Below are positions 25,216-35,404 of a stretch of DNA of 64,000 bases, in pieces. The stretch is taken from NCBI RefSeq assembly GCF_001411555.2, contig NC_049911.1:31283044-31347043 (forward strand), given 5' to 3'. The notes beneath the pieces were generated by a model. That model saw only the letters and a program-made list of their open reading frames with translations, was not told the DNA's origin and ran no database searches. This DNA comes from Juglans regia (taxonomy: Eukaryota > Streptophyta > Magnoliopsida > Fagales > Juglandaceae). The position numbers and the translations under genes are program-made. Position 1 is the stretch's first letter, and each line of letters begins with the position of its first letter.

Positions 25216-25433
25216 CAGGTTGGTTTGGAGTACAAGACAAAATATAAAATTTCCGTCTCATATTATATCATCGTTACATATTTTTCAAATATTCATTAAA
25301 ATATAATAAACAATTCAATTTTTTTAAATCTCAATTCAACATTTTTAAATTTTAAAATAATAATAATATTAAAATATAATATTTTAAACTTTTAAATAAA
25401 ATACAAAATTTTGATCTCACCACCAAACCTACC
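25216..25433. mobile_element. Tourist-like MITE, approximate borders
   Basis: The ends AGGTTGGTTTGGAGTACAAG and the imperfect inverse (reverse complement GGTAGGTTTGGTGGTGAGAT) enclose the usual AT-rich body. It sits only about 12 bp from the preceding element. Confidence 0.55.
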
Positions 25434-26284
25434 GTAAAAAGTCAATTTTTGTGACCAAATTTAATAGAAGAAAAGAAAACGCAATATAGATTCCCGAGCT
25501 TCACGCCAGAGTACTCTCACTCGGTCACTCAAGAATTGTTCATCGCACTTTTGCATTCCGCACTGGCTGAGGCCGAAATTCGTTCACATTGTTTTCTTCT
25601 TTCAAACTTGACAATAATTAATCCTTCTTGTTGGACAAAACAGGACGAGGAATTAGTCTTTACACAATATTTTAAAAAATATATATATAACTAAATAAAT
25701 ATTATCCATTCAAGATAAAAGTTAACCGGTCATATACAAGTTTCGTATATTCTCTTTAAAAAAATAGTTTATTATTAAATAAATATTTTTTTATATAAAT
25801 CTTAAATTTACATTTAAAAAAAAAATTGTTTACATATTTTAAAATTGTAAATTTCATTTCACTTTACAATATCTCCTACAGCGTTCTTTAATTTAGATTT
25901 GAATACGTGAGTGGGAATTTAGCTCCTACAGATTTTTTGGACCTTTCATCGATTAAGGAAAGGCCTACAAAAAATATATATAAATAAAAAGAGGCAGGCG
26001 AGAATAATCTTTGAGAACGAAGTTTGTATAGAAGTTGCGTCATCAACTGCTGGGTGCTTATGGTTAGAATTGACCTGGTCTAGACAAAACGCTTGTAGGT
26101 CCCCCTAACCATAACTAAATCCAAAAAGAGAGAAAATATCTAAGCCTCATTGACCACGAGCTTTTATGTTCGTACACGACATCATCAATTGAGCCCCGTC
26201 TTCGTTTCCACTGAGAGCATTTGGCATTATCATGCAGATGCAAATTCATAATTTGCACAAGAGGATGTTACATACATAAAAGAG

Positions 26285-26690
26285 ATTCTATAAAGAGATA
26301 TTTAAGTCTCATTGTATAAAGGGATTTTCATATTGATATGACATAGTTTGCCACGTCCCTTTTTTTTTTTTTTTTTTTCCTGTATGTCTCCTCTCCTCCT
26401 CCTCCCTCCCTCCCTCCCTAACTCCGCCCTTCTTGTGCCTGCCATGCTGGTCAAGGACCTCCTCAAGCCAGCAAAAGCCGTTGAACGTCCAAGTGGCGTC
26501 GTGAGCTTGCCACGCATGCAACCTCTTGAGGTGGTCCTCAACCACCATGGCAAGCACAGAAAGGAAAGAGACAGAGAGGAAAAGAGGGAGGAGGGGAGGA
26601 GAGATGCAAAAAAAAAAAAGGAAGACGTGGCATGCCACATCAGTGTGTGATATCTCTTTGTGGACATTACAGAATTCTACAACATCTAAT
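26285..26690. repeat. Long imperfect foldback (inverted repeat), about 0.4 kb
   Basis: The left arm (about 26285-26469) pairs with the right arm (about 26525-26690). The inner part GCCTGCCATGCTGGTCAAGG pairs with the reverse complement GCTTGCCATGGTGGTTGAGG at 26536-26555. The outer parts share TTTGCCACGT plus a T-run on the left against an A-run plus ACGTGGCA on the right, and an AAAGAGATAT end. The loop is about 55 bp. It is probably a foldback or Mutator-like MITE; I could not fix a target duplication. Confidence 0.7.
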
Positions 26691-27649
26691 TCCATAATAC
26701 ACAACAACATTCCACAAATAAAATACTGCTAAACATTTCTACAACAATAATAAGAGGTAATTAAAACACTCGGATGCAGCAATAAGTAATTAAGACATTG
26801 CCCAATTCCACAATTCATAACGTCTCAGAATTAAAACATTGCCAAACAATTTCATAACAGCAGCAACAAGGTTACAATTCCACAATTCACAATAGTGTTA
26901 CAATTTACAACAGTAGTTGAAAGAGTGACATTCAAAGTGACCAAGACTAGTACCACCATTTCAATCATTATCTTCCCCCCATCTCAAAAACTCAAGCAGT
27001 CTCTATGTTTTCCCTTTGTCATGACATCTCAAATGTTTTCAACTTCTTTTGTTCAGAACATTTAAATAATTGATTTCAACCATGCAAATTCACTTTAAAT
27101 GATGATTCAATTCAATATTGAGCAATTTGAATTTTGTGTAGATTAGGGAGGTGAAATCAAATATAAGATAAAGACCAGGTCGTATTTTGCATGGCCTCTA
27201 ATGTTAGAGATCATTTGTAAGATTGGGGCAGTGTGAATGATCTTAACATGCAACATTCGAAAGATTCGAGGATGGGAGAAAATGAGGATTATATCGTCTT
27301 CATTTTATTTGCATTTGCATAATCCAACAGTAATGCTCTAAATTGTTCGGCCTTGGTGGCTTGCTACACTATAAAATTATAGATGTCTGTTCAATACCCA
27401 CTAGACTCTAGAGAATTTATTTTTCGGTTTTAATTACATTCCAATATGTTTAGATTCTTAGAATATAATATTAGAATAGAAAGCAATGATATTTTTCTAT
27501 TTTTTATTTTATTATAGCTCACGTTAGTTGTTGCTATGAAAAATTATTTAACATAATGAAGTTACTATTAGGTACTTTAAGAGTACCGATACATAGTATT
27601 TATCTTCCCTCGCAGGATAACTATCATTTAAAATCAGTCTTTGTGTCAA

Positions 27650-28030
27650 GGGGATGTTTGGTAATGTTTTTCATCTCATCTCATCTTATTTTATTTTTAA
27701 ATATTATTTAAATATAAATACTTTTTAATTAATCATTAAAACTTTTTCAAACTTTCAAACAAAATATAAAAAAACAATTCAATTTTTTAAATCCCAAAAT
27801 AAATATAATATTAAAAATTTATATTATAATAATATTTTAATTTTATAATATTTTTATTCAACATTTTCTCTCTCATTTTTCAAAACTCCATAAAATATTA
27901 CAACTCAAACTATTTTATTATTATTTATAAACTATTTCACTATTATTAATAGATTTCTCGTATGTTTTTAAATAGTATCCCGTGATAGGATTGAGTACCG
28001 AGTATTATTCATTCTATCAAACAATCTCAT
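27650..28030. mobile_element. Tourist-like element, partial, approximate borders
   Basis: It begins GGGGATGTTTGGTAATGTTT then CATCTCATCTCATC, with the family's AT-rich body and AAACTATTTCACTATTATTA-type words. The right end is not clear. Confidence 0.45.
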
Positions 28031-28931
28031 AATTTTTATAAAACATATATATCAACTTTTTGTGTTTGATGATGATGAAATTCAAGATAACAACATTCTA
28101 TCAAAAATTTATGGGGACAATACTAAATATGTAAAGGCCACGCAACGTCGTGCTGTCTACATCTCTAAATTTTATCATCCAATAATAAGTAATTGAGAAG
28201 TTTCTCTATCCCAAAAAAAAAAAAAGGCGTCATAAAAAATAAAAATAATGTTATTTATCATTTTTTTATTTATTAAATCATCTTCTTGATAATCATCAAT
28301 GATTGAATAATAAGTACTAGACAATGATAAATAATCTCTTAATCATTTGATAGTACTATATCTGAAGATGACGTAAGGGTAATAGTTAAAAGGATGATGA
28401 GTAACACTGCTCAAATATCAATATACTTTTATAATACATGGCATTTTAAAGAACTTCCACTAAACCTTATTTAGTGGCCCAATCTACTCACAATTGATTT
28501 AGGATAATAATTCCCCATGCAGACTACATGATGGAAAATGTTTTTAGCATCATTCCCAAGCTAAACTATAGTATAGAAAGAAAACAAACTGAAACTCAAG
28601 GGCCAAGGCCGAGACTCTAGAATTAAACCAGGGAGAGAGACTGTTTTTCGTTCTTCTTGTTTTTTCTCTGGGCCTAGTAATGCTGTGCTGGGCCTGTGAT
28701 ATCGCTGTTCATAAAGTTTTGCAGGCCTGGTCGCGCAGTTCATTGTAGATGCTTTCAGCACTGCTACGTACAGCCCCCGTTGGGGGACTGCGTGTGGACG
28801 AATGGGGGTTTTCGGTCATTTACCACTCAAATTGTGGTTAAATGTCAAAACTGCCCCTATCATATTTCCCCTCCAGCGGTTATCCCTCCCTCGAGGGATA
28901 GAATTTTCAGATCCCTCCAGCGACAGAGCCA

Positions 28932-29042
28932 ATGCCGTGTGAAACTCTAACGCCGTCGGCCACTCTTCAAGCTCCGTCCGCCACAATCAACGTCAGCTTC
29001 TCCTCCACCATCTTCGGCCGCCGACAACGTAAACCCTCTTAA
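28932..29042 (+). other. Possible orphan first exon, unknown product
   Basis: A GC-richer island (28700-29040) looks like a promoter and leader. It contains an ATG opening a 36-codon frame (starting MPCETLTPSATLQAPSATIN). A possible splice donor (CAAC/GTAAAC) lies at 29028/29029. No second exon is recognisable downstream, and I do not recognise the protein. It could be a truncated gene, a non-coding leader or chance. Confidence 0.2.
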
Positions 29043-29936
29043 CAAACCAAGTTTTTTTAATCAACTTTTTTTCAGATTTATTTTATTTGGCAGATTTATA
29101 GGCATTCTGATTAAGTTATGCTATTTCTTCTCTATGAAATAGTCTTCAACTTTGAAAAAAGAGTGTAATAGCAATTTGCACTGAGATTTTTCGTTATGTT
29201 ATTGCCTTGGATTTTCTATTCAAAGTGTTCTGGAGCTTTCCTGAATAATTGTGGAGAGAACCTATTAAATGTTGTTTCTTTTATTTCGTTCTGATTGCTT
29301 TTTAATTTCTAATTCCATTTACTATACGAGGGACTTGATGAAAAGAATATTTGAAAATGAGAAATAAATTCAAAAAAATAATAAGGATCTTATAAAGTAT
29401 TCAAAAAAATAATATTCGTTCAGTTCATCCACTGTATAGTTTTGGATTTCTAGTTTGAGAATTCCTTAGAGCTTGTCCGTCCAACGTTGCTCTATAACAG
29501 CCTGCCAATAGTATACTAACACCTAGACTTTCACTACAGTTAGTGTAAACCAGCACTACATGGAATTAGACACTACTGCAAAAGAGACAACCCCACACGC
29601 AGCCCCTTCCCCTCCGCGAGAGACACAGCCCCCTCCGAAATTCGACCCTTAGACTTTCTCATCATACCATGTTCCCCTTCCCAATCCAAACAAATTTTAT
29701 CTGAATCGATCTTACATTATCTTTGGGCATTTGAGAGGTGCATGTTCTTAAGAAATAAGAAATTCTAGATGTTATAAAGAAAGGAAAATGGGAAATTTTT
29801 GAAGAAATTTCTTAGATCTTGTTCAAAGAAAAACTTTTGTTTATTTAAATTTGAATTCTGAAACGAATGTTGAGGATGATGATCATCTGTCCATCAAATC
29901 CATGCGCAAGCTGTTCATTATCATGCCTTAAATTCA

Positions 29937-30406
29937 TCAAAACTTATCATTCCATCGCTTGCGATGGACCTTGCTAATCATCTTCTTGTACTCGGCAAGC
30001 GAGCACTCATCATTCATGCTCTTCATGACCTTATAAAGCTCTTTTGCTAATACCAACCCATTCTCGTCGATATCGTAGATTGAGAATGCGTCCTTCAGAT
30101 TCTCCAACACCTCCTCCGAATCGACGCTCTCCGTGTTTAGCTCGATGAACTCCTAGAAGTCAATGAAGCCGTTGCGATTGCCGTCTACCTCTCAGATCAT
30201 TTTCTGGAGCTCCTCCTCAGTGGCCGTTTGCCCAGGCTGTTGATCATGGATCCAAGCTCGAAGGACAAGATCTTGTTGTAACCATTGATGTCGAGCTTAT
30301 TGAAAATCTGCTCCATCTCCGTGACTTGGGCCTTTCCATTCAGAGATGAGGAGTGAGACGGTAACGAGTTGGTGCTGATAGCTGATAGACAGGGAGAGAG
30401 ATACAA
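29937..30406 (-). pseudogene. Calmodulin-like (CML) EF-hand pseudogene
   Basis: Three EF-hand loops can be traced on the minus strand: DINGYNKILSFE, VDGNRNGFIDF and YDIDENGLVLAKEL. They are joined by typical linkers (EEELQKMI and SVDSEEVLENLKDAFSIYD). The order and spacing fit a plant calmodulin-like Ca2+ sensor of about 150 residues. It is broken three ways: a frameshift near 30225-30235 after the first EF-hand, a TGA in place of the Arg before EVDGN (about 30195), and a TAG before EFIEL (about 30155). The fourth EF-hand is lost. No introns are visible, so it may be a retrocopy or a decayed intronless CML gene. Confidence 0.75.
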
Positions 30407-31043
30407 CCACCTTCGAAAGCCTACCCCTTTGATTCAACGTTCGTTATGGAGTGAATGTGATCGGGCTAAGCTGCTCAGTGTGAAAGCAATTCTCCTCTCA
30501 ATGATGGTCTTTTGCAAATCCTATCCCATGCGCATGAGTGTAGCGTGAGTATAGTATGATTTTTGAGGTGGCAGCTTCTAAGTGGAGGGCTATTTTTCCT
30601 TGAAAACTAGACCGACCGCTTAGCAGCAGTTCTCTTCTAGTTTTATATGATGTATTTTAAGAGTCGAGTTTTTGATGAATAAAGTGCAATTTGTACTATT
30701 GGCAGTTTTTGAATTTGCTTATGAAGTATGGCTGCTCGACAGGTATGGTTGTTGGACAGTACACTTCTGTTTTTATTTATGGGCAGTACACTGCTATATA
30801 AATAAAACCACAAAAGTAGAGAATTTCTGGAAAACTCTTATTATTTATTGTAACATCATAAGTCTAGTATAGTGTAGCACATAAAGTAATATTAGACACT
30901 TACAATAACTTTACAAGTGACCAATCTAACTACAACGCTTACAAACTTGGCAAAAGAGCTAAGTCCACAACACAACATTAACAACATTAATCATCATTTG
31001 ATTTTGATCCTAGCTACCAAAATGAGATTAAAATTGAAAGTCT

Positions 31044-31530
31044 TCAATACACGCAGAGTAGCATACGTGTGTAACTAATTTCTTTAACTAGACTTTCAAG
31101 TTCTTCCTGATCGTTAAGAAGAACCAACACTCTCTTTTGGATGCCCTTCTCTCTTTTATGGATCTCTTTCTTTGCATGCTAGAGTTTTTTCTCTCTCTCT
31201 TGAAGTTTTTTCTCTCTTTGCTGGAGATATTTTTTCTTGACAACTGGACTTTCATTATTTTCTTCAAAATCTGTCCATAAAAAGTAGTTGCAGTATGGTT
31301 TTTCCTACACCAAAAACAACTTCAAAAACTTATTATAGGAAATTGAGACGTGTACTTCAACAATATAGGAAATCAAAAGCAACACCAAGAATTGGTTGTT
31401 AGTAATAACCTCCTTATTGTACTTTGGACATGAAAAAAAGGTCGTCTTGGATTTTCAAGGTGTTTGGAAATTTCAGACGTGTTATCAACCTAACATTTTG
31501 GAGCAATCCCCAAACAACGATCAACCAAAG
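31044..31530 (-). pseudogene. GRF-type zinc-finger protein, decayed copy
   Basis: Read on the minus strand in pieces, the sequence gives a GRF zinc finger. First comes an ISKHLENPRRPFF block (about 31425-31470), then SCPKYN in another frame after a 1-nt loss in a T-run. Next, after a probable acceptor at 31304/31305, comes EKPYCNYFLWTDFEENNES. A charged coiled-coil tail follows (QQREKKLQEREKKL, then KEIHKREKGIQKR, LNDQEELESLVKEI), ending at TGA 31046-31044. The tail has an in-frame TAG after REKKL. GRF fingers (Cx..NPGRRFFxCP..C.YFxW.D) with a coiled-coil tail are a common plant family, often linked to transposons or of unknown role. The frameshift and stop indicate a pseudogene. The left border is approximate. 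Confidence 0.6.
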
Positions 31531-33240
31531 AATATGATGAATGTGATTGCGTTGAAGATATTCCAATTAGGCAAGACAAACACCCTTCAAATTACTGTAA
31601 TGGACATAGTTCATTAAACATAGATATTGTTTAAGTTGTTTTTACCTATCAGTTTCAAATTATCTACAAGTCTTGGACAGTCCAAGATACCTACCGGTTT
31701 CACAGTACCTATCACTAACCATGGCTTAAATGTAATCAAACACTTAGGATATAATTAACAGCAGAAGAAGAAGCATTCAAGTATAGTCAAAGAACAAACC
31801 TTGGATCGAATACAGAATATGTCCAAACCAAGAGACAATATGCATATATTGATGAGAATTAAAATATGTAAACTCAAATAAAGAGAAATATTATGTAGAG
31901 AAAATCTTATATGTACATATAATCTATTGCATTGAATACTCATTTTCAGATTATTCAAGTAAAAACCAGACGGGTGAGTTATAATACCTCCGATTTTGTA
32001 ATGGAAAATACTATTTATTTAAAAGTCATGTAGATAATATAATTTAAAAAATAAAATATTACATTATAAATTATGTGTAATGTATTCTATATACAACTCT
32101 TGGCCCACAAAACATTGACTTGGCAGCAGTGTCACCACTCCCCACGCCCCCCTCTTTTCGCGAGTGCTTTATTAGAATAGTCGATTGGTTGGGTGGAGTA
32201 TTTTTATTTTTTATTTTTTTCTCTTTATTGCCATGCCCGGGGTGATGGTAACTACTTTTCATGATAAAAAGGTTAACCTAATTATTAGAAGTTGGTCTAA
32301 TCTTTGCACTTCGGGATTATTGCAAAACTGCTATGCTCGGACCGGTTCAAAACCGCAGACATCTCAATCAACCGCACAAGCTTTTAAGTCCAAAATCAAC
32401 CTTAAATAAAAATCCAAGTTTTTATATAAAAGATAATGTGAAAACTGTGGTTATTTAGTATGTTAATAAATAAACTTGTAATAGATTTATTCATTTTCGA
32501 CACCTAAAATAGTCTTATGTCGAGCTAACGCATTGGAATGGTCTAACTTTAATAAAAAGATACGAAGAAAACAAAATGTGCGGTTAGAAAAATCCGTTAG
32601 AACAGTGCACAGGAGAGAGAATCTGTAGCCCACGTGCAAGGCCCATGAAGTGGTGGGTCGCACTCACTCGGACACCCATATGTAGGAGGATCTTAGCTAT
32701 AACAGACACCACCCCCAAGTCGCAGTCAGAAAATGAGAAAATATACAGATTAGGCAATTCGTGTCTTTGTTCCCGGGATAACTCGTACAAAAGCGGCAAT
32801 AATAATAATAGAAGATAGTTACTCATCATCTCAATTTATATCATTATTATTATTTTATAATGTATCATTAAATAATTAAAAATTATTTATTAAATTTTAT
32901 TTATAAATTTATCTTCTAATATCATATTATAAAATAATAAATATTATAAAATAATAATAAAATAACAAAAAAATAGAAATTTTTTCATTAGAAAAATAAG
33001 AACAGCATCCATAAATTACAAAACAAAAAAGATACGCCATCACGTGATTATCACGTGGAGATTCTTATCCTGTCGAAGATCATACAAGTCCAAGTCCCAA
33101 GTCCATAATGTCCACACATCGTTGGACAGGTGTCAAGATCTCCGCCCTTATTACATTTTTTCTTTTCGAGACCCCACTTCGATAGTACCTAATCCTCTCT
33201 CGTCTTCGGCTTCGCTGCCTGCATAGCCGGCCCAGCAGGC
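31531..33240. other. Intergenic region
   Basis: AT-rich DNA with no protein-like frame. The last 200 bp are probably the DLK2 3' UTR and flank and contain a pair of G-boxes. Confidence 0.5.
33041..33057. promoter_or_regulatory. Two G-boxes one helical turn apart
   Basis: CACGTG occurs at 33041-33046 and 33052-33057, 11 bp centre to centre. They lie about 190 bp beyond the DLK2 stop codon, so they could serve a 3' element or be chance. Confidence 0.35.
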
Positions 33241-34144
33241 TCAGCGCGAAAGTGCTCGGCGGAGTTTCGTAGCCAGAAGCCCCGGCGCGCTCAAATGGGG
33301 CAAATGACCCTCGGTATCCAGCGTCTCCACTGTGTTTCGTCCTCCCAAATGGTCCCTCAGATACGTGGCCACCGAGGTCGGAACCGAGACGTCCCTTGTG
33401 GTCTGAAATATGCAGCACGACACCTTGACTAGGCCCAAGACACCCCTCAGATCGCTGTTGAATATGGAGCGCGACACGAATAAGGTTATGTCCGGTCTCA
33501 TGTTGAATAGGGTCCGGCTGAATTCTCGAACCGCGTCCGGGACATCAGCACCTACCGCCAAAGGTGCGAAACCGTGCACCCATGCGTCGTAATTAGCCTC
33601 CATTGCATACAAAACTTTCTCGATTTCACCTCGCTCGAATCCTCCGTGGTAATCTTTGTCGTTCAAGAATCTTAAAAATTAATGCACAAAAACCAAAGAT
33701 CCATTTAGGTTAAGCAATCAAAGCAACGGACGGCGACAAGTAAGCTAATGAATTAATGTTTTACCTTGGAGAAGCGCCGATAAGGATGAGCTTGGTGAAG
33801 AGTTCGGGGCGACGAATGGAAGCCAAAATTCCAATCATGGCGGAGACGGAGTGGCCAACGTAGGCACACCGATCGACTTTGAGAGCGTCGAGGATGTTGA
33901 TTAAGTCATCGACGTAGGAGTCGAGTGTGGTGTAGCGGCGAAAATCGAAGTAATCAGGATTCACACTGCCTGCACAGACGAGGTCGTAGAGAATGACGCG
34001 GTAGTAAGGGGTGAATGAAGGGAGAATGCCTTTCCAGACGGACTGGTCGGTACCGAAGCCATGAGCGAGGACCAAGAACTTCTGGCCGGACCCTTCCACG
34101 CGGACGTTGAGAGCTTCTAACAAGGTGTTGCCCATGAGATACAT
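33241..34144 (-). CDS. DLK2: DLK2 (DWARF14-like 2) alpha/beta hydrolase
   Basis: A D14/KAI2-family alpha/beta hydrolase of the DLK2 clade. Exons 34144-33765 and 33670-33241 join in phase (AG/A, Arg 127) across a 94-bp GT-AG intron to give 269 residues. The catalytic triad is intact: Ser99 in GHSVS, Asp220 in TTRDVSVP and His249 in TEGHLPH, with the oxyanion-side HGFGTDQ. DLK2-diagnostic blocks, as I recall the Arabidopsis protein, are [34 protein letters not shown] and [21 protein letters not shown]14 and KAI2 perceive strigolactones and karrikin-like signals. DLK2 is a related protein induced by these pathways whose ligand is unsettled. A second in-frame ATG at 34135 ([15 protein letters not shown]) fits the family start better and would remove three residues. 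A TATA-like site lies about 120 bp upstream. Confidence 0.93.
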
Positions 34145-34263
34145 AGGAGAGTCCGAGATGAGGTTATCTTGATTGCTTTATAAAGACAAGGAAGATTGAA
34201 ATTTAGCAAACTGGGTGGGTGGGTGGTGTGCTGTGGTTGTGGGTTGGGTTGGGTTTGGTTTGG

Positions 34264-34273
34264 TTTATATATT
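34264..34273 (-). promoter_or_regulatory. TATA-like box of DLK2
   Basis: On the minus strand this reads AATATATAAA, about 120 bp upstream of the DLK2 start codon, a normal distance for a plant core promoter with a short leader. Confidence 0.4.
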
Positions 34274-35230
34274 TATCTAATCTCATCTACCCCAGCCAGC
34301 TTCTTCTTTAAACTTTAAAGTCGTCGAAGATATGTGGTTCTATTTATACTGCCAAGAGGAGTATAAAATAATCTTAAATTTACTGGGGTTTTTGGTTTGC
34401 AGGGATCACAGTCGAACTTGCGCTCTTCATTTTATGGAGATGTCGTAATCAATGGCAGGGTCTATTGGGTAGGTGGTACTGGATTACGATTACTATTGAT
34501 TGTCACTGCCTTCAAACCACAGTCTGCTGTCAGGGTAACACCACTCACTAGAAGGCTAGAAGCCTTAGATTTTTTTTTTATATTATTATTATTGTTGGGG
34601 AGATTTTGTCCCATCTCTGTACTTTGTGATATTTCAGATTTGCTGTGTTCTTTTCTTAATTTTTAAAGCCCCAAGCTGATCGATTTGTAGCGAGTGAGTC
34701 TGATTAACCCTCTTTTTCCTCGGTAGATTATAATAATAATAATAAAGAAAAAAAAGAGATTGAGGCTTGTTCGTCTAGTCCAAATTTTTTAGTAATTTTT
34801 TTTAAATATAATTTAAATATAAAATATTTTTTACTTTTTACTTTTTACTTTTAAATTTTAAATTTTTATTTAATTATTATCAAATTATTATTATCACGCA
34901 AAATCTAATATAATTTTTTTAAACTTTTAAATAAAACATAAAAAATAAAAAATATATTCAAATTTAAAATAAATATTATATTCAAATGATTTTTAATTGT
35001 CATCAAGTTAAAATACTTTATTTAACTTGATTGCATGTTCTATAAATATCAATTTAAGAGGCCTATACAATATTAATCCGTGATATGACAATAAATGCTC
35101 ATCACATTTTACAAGAAACATAGAACATTTATCTATTCCTACCTCCCTAGCTAGGCCACTTATTTGTAGCAAAAAAAAACAAAAGAAATAGCCTCCATAT
35201 ATATACCTGAGAATATATATATATATATAT

Positions 35231-35404
35231 GAGTAATTCTACATACAACCGTGAAGTGCGTAATTGTCGCGTAATCGCTTTGAAAAAGAGTGGAGTTCAC
35301 TATTAAAAAATTAATTTTTTTCATGTGAGTCCCATATTTTATTCATTTTTTTCAAAGCGATTACGCGACGATTACGCAATTCACGGTTGTAAGTATATTT
35401 TCTC
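35231..35404. mobile_element. TA-target MITE inside a (TA)n microsatellite
   Basis: A 174-bp element with long inverted ends. The left end is GAGTAATTCTACATACAACC then GTGAAGTGCGTAATTGTCGC. The reverse complement of the right end is GAGAAAATATACTTACAACC then GTGAATTGCGTAATCGTCGC. Both arms continue through GTAATCGCTTTGAAAAA. It is flanked on both sides by TATATA runs, as if a (TA)n array had been split. This fits a Tc1/mariner-like TA target. Diverged relatives lie near 20675, 18965, 39878 and 45200. Confidence 0.8.

Larger units (their letters stand above)
23264..28931. other. Repeat-rich intergenic region
   Basis: AT-rich DNA with several MITEs (24795-25204, about 25216-25433, about 27650-28030), a long foldback element (26285-26690) and microsatellite runs. 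The frames seen on both strands across the foldback are products of its inverted symmetry, not genes. Confidence 0.6.

Noticed and set aside
26302..26732. Several 60-133-codon frames on both strands
   Set aside because: They mirror each other because of the foldback symmetry and read through poly-A/T and CCT repeats; no protein family fits.
34397..34666. 89-codon frame upstream of DLK2 (MQGSQSNLRSSFYGD)
   Set aside because: It follows a TTTGCAG acceptor-like word, but no family or neighbouring exon is recognisable.
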